From contig OZ038464.1 of NCBI GenBank assembly GCA_964036295.1, positions 1,926,501 to 1,990,500 of the forward strand: 64,000 nucleotides of DNA. Direction: 5' to 3'. Origin of the DNA: Plumapathes pennacea. Taxonomy: Eukaryota; Cnidaria; Anthozoa; Antipatharia; Myriopathidae. Both the position numbers and the translations under genes were made by a program. Below the pieces are notes generated by a model. That model was not told the DNA's origin. It worked only from the letters and a program-made list of their open reading frames with translations, and searched no databases. Shown here in pieces: positions 33,151 through 45,800 of the stretch; the first letter of the stretch is position 1; each line of letters opens with the position of its first letter.

Positions 33151-33787
33151 GGGGTTTCCCCGAAATTATACAAACAATGATCGAAGTTCAGCAAAGGAAT
33201 AAAATTTCAAATGTCCGGCCAAAACAGTCATGAAGTTGATGCGATACATAAAAAAACTGTTAGTTTCGGGTGCTGGGAACCGATTTCTTTCGATATCGAA
33301 AGTAAAGCGTAGCAGCTGTCGGGGTTAGGGGTTTCCCCCAAAATAAACAAGCACGCTGTACATTCCCGGCCACTATAAAACATATATTTCTCCATGCTAA
33401 AATGCTAACCCTAAATCATATCTCCAATATTCTTTAAAGGTCTTGGCAACTAAACTACCTACGTACTGAACGCGTTTATTTTTCACGTGTCGCTTCGAGC
33501 GCCCGGGGAACCCTCTTCCTTTACAAATTCCTTTCACTTTCGAATGCTTACCAAGCACATTCTAAATCTCGGGGGTTCCCCAGAAAGAACAAGCACAGAG
33601 GATACAAGACGGTCATTTTGGACAAAATAATCAAGTGAAATATCTACATTACCACCTCCTAGCACTTTCAGGAGTCTTTTTCAGTCCGAGTATTACCACA
33701 GACACGGGCAGGGGCAGGGGCCGGTAGATGAAAGAGCCTGGGAACTTACCACACACATCAAAACTTACGTCACGAGGGGAAACCCCC
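33151..33787. promoter_or_regulatory. Cluster of five kappaB-like palindromic sites
   Basis: GGGGTTTCCCC at 33151-33161, GGGGTTTCCCCC at 33328-33339, GGGGAACCC at 33505-33513, GGGGGTTCCCC at 33571-33581 and GGGGAAACCCCC at 33776-33787 all fit the Rel/NF-kappaB consensus GGGRNNYYCC or its half-site variants. The last lies 57 bp before the ATG at 33844, next to a CRE-like ACGTCA at 33767. Five in 640 bp is far above what this AT-rich sequence would give by chance. They face both the plus-strand gene and the Death-domain gene. Confidence 0.6.
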
Positions 33788-33843
33788 TAGAGAAAGTATT
33801 TTCTTCCTTGTCGGGCGACGAAATTAGATTGGAAGAAGAAGCG

Positions 33844-36800
33844 ATGGCGAGTGCTTTCCAGGACAAGAATTCTACAGAAGAAACAAACATGGCTTTTGAT
33901 GAGTAAGTATGAATTCGAATTTCGTAATGGAGATTTTATCGCGACGTTATATTTCCGTTCGTTCGTGTTGGCTGGCCGTCAAAATGTCGCGTCGGCTAAA
34001 GCCTGGTTTCCATATGATCGCCTCGACTGTCCGCAAAACTAGTGGGGCGATCGAAGCGATTGTATGAAAACACAGTCACCGGCGATCGAAGCGATTGCCG
34101 TCGCAAGGCTCGCCCCACAGTTCTGGGGAAACCACCGGGACAAATTTGGCTCAAATGGCCCCAGAACCCGCCCATTTAAGAAGGACACACAGATAAACTA
34201 GGCAAGTGTGTTCAAGTTTCAATCCATTCGAAAATATTCTTGCTGTCCGATCGAGTGAAATCCCCATACATTCTCTTATAACCGCATCAAGTTGCGCCCG
34301 CGAACTACCAGCGGAATCACCCCATTGGGCCGCCTGTGTATATATATATTTGTAACAACGGATACTGTCATGGCAACTCTTCTCTTTCTATAAGTTTGGA
34401 CAATATTATTGTTTTCTGCATGTCAAAAACTTTGCCATGGCCTTGCCCAGGTTTTGACAACACCCCCCTCCTATTGAGGTGTATTGATAACAGCAACACA
34501 TGGCACTACAGCATTTCATTGAATGAAAGACTAATTTATGTGTTCTCTCTCTCACATGCTAGGCTCTTTCCGGATTATCTCAATGGAGATTTCTTTATAT
34601 TCCCACTGATGGTACCTTGTGCACATTTTGTAGAGGGTAAATATTGACAAGTATGAAATGTACATGATATCTCTATATTCTTAAGGGGGGGGGGGGGGGG
34701 GGGGGGAACTTTACCAGAATGGCTCCAGACTATTAACCACTTCTTGGTCCCATTCTCCCATGATCATCAAAGTCACATCTGACACATCAGAGCCATGGCC
34801 GGGCAGCCTCATGCACATGTAATCCAATGAAAACTTTTGGTGTGACTTATGATTGATCAAACTTAAGTGCACTTGAAGTGCCTAATGTGAACCACCTGTA
34901 GCATAGCCCAGAAATTAATGTAAACAGATTATTGCTATAAAAAATCTGTTTAGTAAAATGATATGCACCAACTGATTGTGAAATAAGTCTGTAATGGTCC
35001 CAAAATAGAGTCGATATATAATTAAGTTCAGATGTTGCAATAAAGTCAGTTGTGGTAACCAGTCTGCGTGTTGAGATTGTTCTCGTGTTACGAGCCAAAA
35101 GTTCTACACCAGCATAACCCCTTGATCGACAACGAACCAGGCAAACGCTACACCTGAGTGTTTGCAATCAGCAGAATGTCTTTTATAACCCCTTTTGAGC
35201 ATGTTCGCTCCAGTTCCAAACACATTAATATGGAAAGTATTTAAGTTTCAGATTCAATAGCCCTGTTAAATTAGATAGTCAGATCAAACCTCCCAGGACA
35301 CATAAATTATTCTTAAAAAGAAATCCATGCATATCATTAAAAGAGTTATACCCACAGAGTTTTTGGTTACACACCTGAAACTAATAGTGAAAAGGAGTTT
35401 GGTTTTTGTCTTTTTGCAGGGTACTTGACGAAAGTGCAACATGACTTAAGTGGTAAGTGTTGTCTTAGGCAATTTTGTACCATAATGATGCAATGTTGTC
35501 CTTAGAGAGAGTGGTTGATTGACCATAATCCTTTGATTGCTGATGGTCATGCATATATCTTTGACAATTTTACACAACTAATAAACCTGAATAAATTAAT
35601 GTATTGTATTATAAACTGAAAACACTGAATTAACAAGTGCAATAAAAATAAGAAAATGCTTGAAAGTGGCATTCACCATTACCCCTCTTCATTGCTTCAA
35701 AGCATATTATTTATAATGTAAATGAAGACCATGCAGACAAGATGGTTTAAGACATAAAATATATTGTACACTCAAAATCCCATACAAGCAACCACTGTAT
35801 TACTTCTTAATTTTTCAAACTGATCTCCAATTAAGGATTATTTTGGACAGTTTTTTACATAGGATTTTTCCTCAGAAAAACTTGGGTATCCAATTTAAGA
35901 ATAATTTGGACAGTTGGCCAATGAAAATGCTTAGCAAACAATAAAAATGAAAAATGAACCAATCAGCACACGCCTGTGTTCAATGTTGTCATACATGCAG
36001 CAAAGCCGAAATGAGTATTTTACAAAGATGGCAGAGTTTGAAGTTTTAACGAATATTGGTGAAGAAGTGGAAGCCAGTAGGTTTGTCAGGTGTGCCAAAA
36101 GCTAGGATGTAGAAGAGTGGCCTATTGAGCAATTATTATTTATTTCCTTGTGTTCAATATAATTAACACATAACATGACTTAAACATGCTATCCTATTTG
36201 GAAATACTTGAATTTGAAAAATTCCTCTGACAAACTGAACTTGGCCAAATTTTGGCAGTCCTCTGAATTTTTCTCATCCAATTACAGTATTTCCAAATTG
36301 GACAGCATGTAGTCCTACTACATACTAATTCAGTTAGCTTAAAATGGCTGGCAATTGGTCCCAAGTAATAAAGCATGACCGCTTATTGGTTCTTACATCA
36401 CTTACATTACAATACACCCAATAGCTATGAGTGTCTATCATGTTCTTCAAAGCAGTAGCAATACTCTGAATAATAATGGAATGTCTGAAAGTTTTATACT
36501 AATGATAGTTTCTTTTCGTTCAGCCTGTTTGGAATGTGTGCTTGCCAAGGAGCCTCCCCCTGGTATCAAGGTACAGATAATTTAATACATTCACCAATTC
36601 AGGGGGTGGATCCAGGCAAAAAGGTGACCAGCTGAGTTTCAAATATGCCAGAAGTAAAAGTGCAAACTAGTGAGGTCCAAGAGCATGCTCTGATTTGGCT
36701 CTCCAGAGGCTGCAGGAACTATGTTCCAAAAACCTGACTACTAGTTTAGTTTCAGTGTAAATCAATCTGGATCTACCCCTGCAATCCATAATAGTCTTTA

Positions 36801-39800
36801 TTAAAAACCGACTCTTAATATTTGGATTTCTAGATTTTTGATTTGTTCATAGACACAGGTTATGAGATGATCATCAAGGATGTTAACCTACAATCCATGG
36901 TCAAAGCTGTTAGGACACTTAGATTACTTTCCCCATAAAATGCCATCATGAGACTTCTTGTCCCACTCCCTCCTAATCAATGTATGTTGAGTTTGTGCTT
37001 CTCCAGCATGACTGCACCATGTCAGCCAAATTGGAAAAATATTGTAAACACATGATATCACTGATTTGAGGGGTTTGGGAGGGTGAGAATTCACCAAAAA
37101 TGAACACCTGGAGCCATAATAGCCAAGGACGGATGATATATTTGTTCTAATGACTGGTTCAGGCAATTAGGTAACCAAAACAGGCATGATGATCTTGCAC
37201 CAAAAACAATGTGACCACTGCATTGACAGAGTTCCCATTAACGCACAGAAATCTGAAAGGATGCACACTTTTTCACCCTGTGCATCCCAGCAAATTATTT
37301 CAGAAGATTGGGTCCTACCCAAACATCTTTGTAAACCATCTCCCCCATGTGCTTCACAGTTCCACTATTTTGTAACTCAACCAATCATCATGTCTATGCA
37401 GAAAACATTATTTGACATTGTTAGACCTTCAATGCCAATACCAAAAGAAACTTCAGGTTTCTTTTGGTATCGGCGTTGAAGGTCTAACAATGTCAAATAC
37501 CTACTGTACCTAGGCACCAGGAACCCTTGAAAAACAAAAAGGACACACAATTTGCTGGAACTGGGGATCCCAGACCCCCACTTATCAAAACTAGTGGGAA
37601 CTCTGATTGAGATGTTTGTGTAGTTTTAAACCGGCCTGTTGTCCAAAACAATAGACTTGTAAACAGTAACTGAGCACTGATGACAGTTCTCACCCATGAA
37701 AGTTCAAATTTTGTTCAATTGACACATCCCCTTTTATGCTTACCCTAGAATTTTGTCACTGGAGATGGAGAAATAGTCCTTAGTGGAATTCAAAAGATTA
37801 AACCTTCTGGTGGGTCTCCAGGAAAGATTATCCTTCAGCACACAGCATACACAAAAGGCAATAACTGGAAACTGAAAGTGAAGTGTAACCAGCCTGGAGA
37901 TTCTATCACAGAGTGGAACAACGTGATGGAAGTATTTCCTAATGCAACATTTGAGGAGAAACCAACCTGCATTGTTCTCAGGATACCTTCTGAAAACATC
38001 AGTGGTTCAATATCATTTGTGGTCGTTGGAAGTTGCTATGATGATGACCAGAATGAAGTGGAGGTTTGTAAACAATATTGCATTTTTATCACATTTTCAT
38101 TTACTGAGCAGGGATGTACATGTACTGTATGTAAGGGTTGTAAAAATTATTAAAAGTTTGGTTTTTGAACTTACAGTGAGTAATTAATCACTAGAAGGGT
38201 TCCCACTATGGATGGCTGCCAGACCTGAGTGAATGAAGTGCATTTCTATTAACAAGTATCCTGATAGAAATCAGAAATGGGTAACAAAAGTTAGCATTAC
38301 TTGGATGGGTGACCCCAAGAAATATCTGGCATTGAATGATTTCTTCTTTATTTTCTCACTACAATTTGCCCCTTTTAATCCAATAAGATTTGAATCATAT
38401 TTTATTAGAACTTGCCAACATTTCTAACTTATTTCTCTCACTATTTTAGAGTGGAAGTTAAGTCATCCTTCAGTCTTTTTCACGCTAAGTAAAATCAGCA
38501 TTGCACAGTAATTTGTAATCCAGTTTTTATTAAAACAATTATTCTACTGGGCGCACCGCTTTGTTGGTCATTTATCATTCCATACAGTGGAATCTCAATA
38601 ACTCGAACCTCCAAGGGAAACAAAAAATGGTTTAACACTTTAAGAGGTTTTCCGCTGTAAATTTGAGCATTGCACGCAAAAAGTCTGTACCAGAAAAAGA
38701 AGCACCATTTTTAAGCTTGCGTTCAGCACGAAGTGCTGAAAAGCGAAGCTTCATGCGATCCAGTCAATTGGAATGTGTCCCGGTGCTGTCAACAATGGAT
38801 TCCAAATATGGAAGTCGTTCTGTTCCCAATTTGGGCAGTATCGATATTACCGAAACGCAACAAAATCGAGAACGCGATCGTCGAAGTAGTTTTTGTGGTG
38901 GCATTTTTAAGCATCCCACCTTATTGCAGTTAAGACTGCGTCAGTCAGTCAGTCCGTCATGCTGTGTCAACAATTGCCTTTGAAATTTGAGCATCAGCGA
39001 ATACGCATGAAGAAACGAAGAGATGGGAAGACGTTTTCTGGAGTTATTTTGATTGTTATCATTGTATTCCTGAATTGCCAGTAGATGTGTTGCACTTCAG
39101 AACCATTATCACAGAGGTTTTGGTAAATTCTCGGTTTGACAAGCGTAAGTCAAAGTTGAAAGACCCGTGACCACTGACAGCCCTGATCACGATCAAGCGA
39201 CTTCAGCTTGTCGAAATATTTCTATCGTTTGATTATATTTGCTTTGCTTCGCATAGTTTTCGCCAACAATGAAAAATGCTGTAGAGAACTGAGAGAAGAA
39301 GAATTCGAAAATGAATTTGACCAAAACCGAAGTAATGTCAACAAGTTATCAGATTTCATTTAAACTTATTAGACTTGAAACTCAGCCAAAAGAAGAAAGG
39401 CGTGTTTTCTTTAAGCATGTATTTAGCTTGAATGCAGCCCAGGCTGGAGTATCATGGCCTCTGATGAATATGTAGATGTTGAACATAAGCTGTGCATGAC
39501 ATGAGTGATGAAGTCACGGATAGACCTTTTTCAGTGCGACTCCGGAAGGTCTCCTTCCGGTTCAAAGATTTGGCACTCGGTGAAGAATTTAAAATTCTCC
39601 CATTTCGAGCGTCTAAGTTTTATAATTTTCACCCTCTGCCGCCTTGTAAATGAGGGTTTTCAAAACTGAGACTAAATCGAATATGCGGTTCAGCAAAAGT
39701 GGAGGCCCGCGGAAACGGATGCAAACTTCCACATACCTAAAATTGAGCAATTTTTACGATGTGGCCTTGAGCCAGTTCTATTAAATACCCACTCCTGCAA

Positions 39801-42800
39801 AAGTACTTTTTACAAATTCGCGAGCTTACAGCTGCCTTGCTGCTTTGATTGTAATTTATTTTAATTTCCTTGTTTGACTATGTAAGACGATCATGCATGA
39901 GTAACACTGAAAATATTCAAGAAGCATGAAGGCTGGTCTACACATACGACGCAAGCATAAACAATAGCCCAAGAGTGACAGTGGCAACATAAGCATAAGT
40001 ATAAGGATCAAACACGCCCGTTCTTTATACTTTATATGCTTATGTCGCCATTGTCACTCTCTTGGGCTATGCTTATGCTTGCGCTTATGCTTGCCTCGTA
40101 CGTGTAAACCAGCCTTAAGGGAAGATGTGAGTTTTTTTGATTGCCTTCCTAGCTCAAAATGCACAATAATACATGTGTTACCATTGCAAAATAAGAGTTT
40201 GATAGGAGTATTTGTCCTCCTGTCTCTTGGAGAGTTTTGTGAAATATCTTTCGGTGTTACAGTAAAAGATGGCTAGTATCAAGATCTTCAAGGAAGTGAC
40301 GAAAAATTCTCAACCACAAATAAATTGTGTTGGTACAAGAATTGTTTCGTTTTACCATGATCATTATTCGAGTTTACAGCAGAAGCCCTTTTGATACTTT
40401 ACCTCCTATAACTCAGCAAAATCAAAAGGAAATTACTTTTTTCGAGCTGAGGATACACTATTGGTTATCAGGATTCCACTGTATTAAATGATAATCAAAA
40501 GAAATCACATAAACAGTATTTCTGTTTTCTGGTACACTCACCTTTAGTACGTTTTGTATCTTGCTCAAGGTCATGCATGAGAATGAAAAGAAGAGAGGAA
40601 AGTGCATTCTTGGTGACCTGCTCCACGTTGCACACAGTGAAACGCCTGGAAGCTTGACCCGAACAGGAATTTTTGGTATCTCTTCTGAAGGCAATCAGAC
40701 ATCCTGTAAGTACATTAAAATTCAGAGTGAATCCCCTGTCAGCATAAAACAACAGACACCACAGGCAGCCCACCCTTCAGTCATATGACCCTTTGTTAGC
40801 ACCTTGCATAATTCGTGATGGCAATTGATCATGGTCAGTCTCTCCTATGAGAGAGCACTCTTCTGAAATCCTCCCAAAATACAAAATTCCCTCCAAACAT
40901 CCCTGAATAGGTAGATAATATACTATTGAACCTTTCCTGTAGTTTGTGGTTTCTTGGCTGTGGGTTAGCAATAAATATCTACAAGGTGGCAACTCAGACC
41001 AATTGTCAGCAGGATTCACTGCAACTCATTGCCAGAAATTTCCCACTTCTGTGAGGCGCCTGCCCACCAACTTTGGCGACGTGAAAGCCAAGTTGTTTGG
41101 GTAAATATAAGCTGAAAATTGCGGCACTCATCAGTTGTTTATAACCTCAGAAAAACCCAGCTGGAGACCATCTTTTGGTCAAAATCAAACGTCACTTGAT
41201 GATCTGTACTGAATACGATTTTTTAAGTGCAAGTCATATCCACAGCGACACAGTCACTCAGTAAACCCAACACGATGACAAGCATGAAAGTTTAGCTTTC
41301 TTTTGATTTTTCAAATTTTCCTTGTTTGAAAATAAACAGGTGCTTTGCAGCTCAAAACAGTAAACATAATTCTATTTTTTTGAATACATTTATCATCACA
41401 CAGGCATTCAAAGAAAACATTCAAGGCTGAAGAAAATTTAGTATCTCAATGGCCTTCCGTAAAAATCAAAACTTATTGATCTCTTGATGGCTTAATTCTC
41501 ATAGACATTCGTCCATCACAGTAAAGGAGATAAACATCAATTCTGTAAAATTTTCAAAACTTCCTAAAAATATTGTTGGAATGAGACCTTTTTCAAAACA
41601 TTCAATCTCGCGGGTAACATTTTTGTTTCAGGGACACAAGCATTCCTGTTTGACGAACCCAAAGGTCCCAAGCAGCACATTATTTGGATCTATTTTGGTC
41701 AAAAACCAATCACCAAGGTAAAATGAATTTACTGTAGCTCAAATACTGTACAGTCAATACATTTAATTAAAAAATAGAGAAAAACACATGGGTGCACGGA
41801 GATATGAAATTTATCTTCAAGTGTTCACCTCGCTTAATCTCACATCTTGTAAGAAACTACCGGATAAATTTCGATAAGATAAATTTCGTGTCTCCAAACA
41901 TCTATGGATTATTTGCTCTGGTGTGATACAGAGATTTTCCGCCACTAAAACATGCAAAAACCAGGAAGATCACTGCTTGGCTGATATCAACATATGTAAA
42001 AATATTGTATTTTTATGTGTGTTCAGAGACAACATTTCTCAGTGGCAGAAATCTCTGTTGCAAATACAAAACTACATCCAGGACCTGAGTGGCATTAATT
42101 TCAATATCCTCACTAGTGAGAATATCATGGATGGCATCATTTCTTGCTTTTGCATGGTTGTTCATGCATTTTCATGTAAAGCACTAATGCATTTATATAA
42201 TAAAAAGAAAATTACGTAGTGGCTTGAAGATATAGATTTTACTTTTGAGCAGTAAAAACTATTTTTGCTCACTTGTGCAGCACAAAATATGTTTTTCCTG
42301 TACCACTTGAAAATAAAATTAGTATCTTTGTGCCGCTGTGTAATATCCTCTATTTATGTATTGGTTACAATAAGTTTGCATGTTACATGTTGTACAGTAG
42401 CACAGTCACCTGTACCTTTCATGAGTTAGGTAAACTATACATATAACAGCCATTGATGTCCAACAGGATGAATGTTTTGTGGGTGAATGCCGGATTCCAT
42501 TTCCAGAGGCTGGTCCCCACAATGTGAAACTGAATGTTAAAACAAGGCATGAAGGAGCTACATGCAAACCAGCAATTGGTGTTGTTGATGAGGTGGTGTA
42601 TTTACAAAAAGTCTGGTTTTCCATAGATGCACTATGGTTGTGATAAGACATGTAAAGGACAAAGTTTATAATATTATTAGGATGTTTCATTAAAAACCGC
42701 TTTTAATTCTCTAGAAGGCAGGAAATGACAGTTTAGAGAGCCAAATCAAACAAAATTTCTGGGCAAGCATGACCCCGGATCTCCCAGGCGGATTACTGTA

Positions 42801-45800
42801 AGCCTTTTGTGCTCACAAGTTACTCATTATTTCCATGGATTTTGACACAGAAGCCAAGGCTTTAACTGAACAGCAGCCCTAAAAGGATGATACTCAATGA
42901 TCCAGTTTCCAAGTCTACAGATAAATAAATATTATTATGTATAGAAATTAATCGCACCACTAAACTGACGAAAAGTGTATTTGTGCATTTTGCAAAAACT
43001 GGCGATTTTGAAAGCGTTGAATTTGAATGTTTACATTTCTTCAAAAGCACAAGCCGCATAAAGCAAACAATAATATTACGACTTTAGAATTTGGAATGTG
43101 TTTTAAAAATTACGTTTATATCTAGCATAAAAGGGTATGCAACATTTCACTTCCATTTAATATAGAACTCTAGTCTAATAAATTACTTTTATTCTTTCTT
43201 AGGTTGAAGCAGGAGCAACAAACGTACCCCAGTACCTGTTGTACGAGATTAATTTTGGGCCAAGTCTCACTGTTAGCCTGGAGCTGTACCTAACTTATGA
43301 AGATACCACTGTAATGCTACCACTGACTCTAGAGACGCAGGTACAGTATGTAAATCAAAATTACCGTAGCCTCTATTGCACTACAGTATACTGAACACTG
43401 TACATGGGATGAGAAAATCCTTGCCTTGAATCATTTTACATGCAGTTCATGCAAGTGATAATGTGCAGTGGTGATAAATCAAAAGCATGCAAGTACAGAA
43501 TACCTGGCCACCTTTTCAAGGTACATTACTTGAAATCAAGTTACTGTACTGCAATACCGGTCATTTCCATGATGCCTATTGCCACTGTTTCAAAACGAAA
43601 CCTTGTGCAAATCCTTTCTTATGAAAATGAGTTTGATGGCTTTACATTATGTACAATAACTGTTTTACAATAACACATCAGTTTCTCGCTTTGTGATTGG
43701 CTAATTTTCATTATCAATAAGAGGACAGACACGACAGTGATTTGGACGAAGAAGGTGAATTCAGCTTCAATTTTACCTCAGTTCTTGCAAAAGCGACATT
43801 CGGCATTTGAAGTAGAGAACCAGAAGTGTTCAGAGGCGAATTTCCTTGAGCTTTGTCTAACCGCAGCAGAAAAGCGTCTAGTTTCAATTCTTTCCAGCTT
43901 CTTTGACAAAATTTTATTTTGCACGTGCGAAATGCCCACGTCAAACTGTCACTTTTTGGCCAATGAAATGTCTTGAATTTTAACCTCGACCAATTAGAAA
44001 GCGGTAAAATTTGTTGACAACATTTCGGTCAAATTGAACAAAATCCAGTTTTCTTGTGTGTTTTCCCCGCATCGTCGCTTGAGTTTTGTTATTGTAAAAA
44101 ACAAATTGACGTCAGTTTTTTGTGTCTGTCCTCTTATTGATCATGAAACGTGTCATAACATTGTCAAAAGTTGCGGATCCACTCGGCGAAGCGCCTCGTG
44201 GATCCACAACTTTTTGACAATGTTATGACGCGTTTCATGATCAATAAGAGGACAGACACATAAAAAACTGACGTCAATTTGTTAAATAAATGAAAAGAAA
44301 TAGGGACTAATGTGGGAATAAACACAATTAGTGGATTCTGGAATGAAAAATGGGAAGGTGCAGAAGGGATGCAAGAGCCCTGCGAGCAGTTGTTCACGTT
44401 AGCCATAGTTTGCATGAAAATGGACAAGAGAGTAAACCCAATTTTCATAAGAAAGTTTTTGCATCAGGCCTCGTTTTGGAAAGGCAATCACAGTCACTGT
44501 ACCACAGGCATGCATCCCAATCGGCGATAATTTGAAAATAGAAAAATTTTGATTTACTTTGGAATCGCAATACGTGGCTGTCAGTGCAGATCCGATCGCG
44601 GTGGCAGTGCAATTAATGCTAAGGTAGAGTGGACAGCTATTATCTCCTTTTTACTACAGACAAAAGTAGAAAATAGCTAAACATGGGCTTAACCTTTCTC
44701 TACAGGAAACACCAGGGAGTCTGCACACGAAGGTGATCTGATGTGAAAACATCAAATTATATACTTACCAATCAATCTCCCAAATCGCGCACATACGTGG
44801 CCACTTCTTCCGTTTGCACGTGAAGTGGCCTCCAGTGAAGCACTTGTTCCCAGGCTCTAACCGCCCTGATGTTATTTTCAGTCTTAAAGTGTATCTTTAA
44901 GTTCTGATTTAAATTGTAACAGACTTAAGGCTTTGATCTTTAATTTACTGGAAGGTTATTCCAAACCAAACTGGCTCGATGTGCGCGGGAGTTGTATAGT
45001 TATCTGCGAATCAACGGATTTAATAGCTCCAGGCGCAGACACTTTTTACGGATTCGCGGATTTATCTAAAATTCATCGTGCGGAGTTTTCAGTCTTTTGG
45101 AAGAAACTAAGGGGCCGTCGACATATTCGCTAGTCCTCCGTTAAGGTCGAACCGCCCCCCCCCCCCCCCCCCCCCTGCTTAACGTCCACCCAGAATATTT
45201 TGTTGGCCCATGGTCATAAAAACAGCATAAAAATAACGCACGTACCGAAGCTGAAGGAATGGCGACCAGAACGTTCTGAACAGATGAAAATCATTGAATT
45301 CAATTTATACCTGGTATGTAGAAACGTGCACATACAGCCTATGGCTACTTGCGATCTTGTTTTATGCCAACGATCCAAAGAGAGAGGTGAATCGCCAACG
45401 GCCGCCATGTTTCTCTCAACGTTGCGCTTGGGGAAGCGAATTCCCACGTAAGGATGGTTACCCCCTCCCGCAGTCTGATTATATTATGTCAGCGGTCGCC
45501 CCTCAACAGTAATAACTGACTGACAGAAGTGCAGTGATAAATAAACGTCACATCGGAGTGAAATAGCGTGTACGAAGAAAGACGTAAAGTATAAAATATC
45601 TAAGTTCATAAAGCGTTTTATTTGAAACGTGCATACAATACTCTTTTATAAAAAATTAACCCTTCGTGTAAATTTTGTAAATGTAACTAAAATCAACGTG
45701 AATCAGAGAAAAATATCCCGGAGGGGGGAGGGGAGGGTCCCATCATTACTGCATGCGCCGCCTCAAAGGCAGTATCGTTTTTTAACATTTTTGAGGCTGC

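Larger units (their letters stand above)
38585..40481. mobile_element. pogo-like non-autonomous element in an intron
   Basis: Ends CAGTGGAATC and GATTCCACTG with TA on both sides (38583-38584 and 40482-40483), as for pogo/Tigger. About 1.9 kb, filling most of the intron between 38063 and 40570. No transposase seen. Its interior contains 39030-39857, the inverted counterpart of 27430-28210. Confidence 0.5.
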
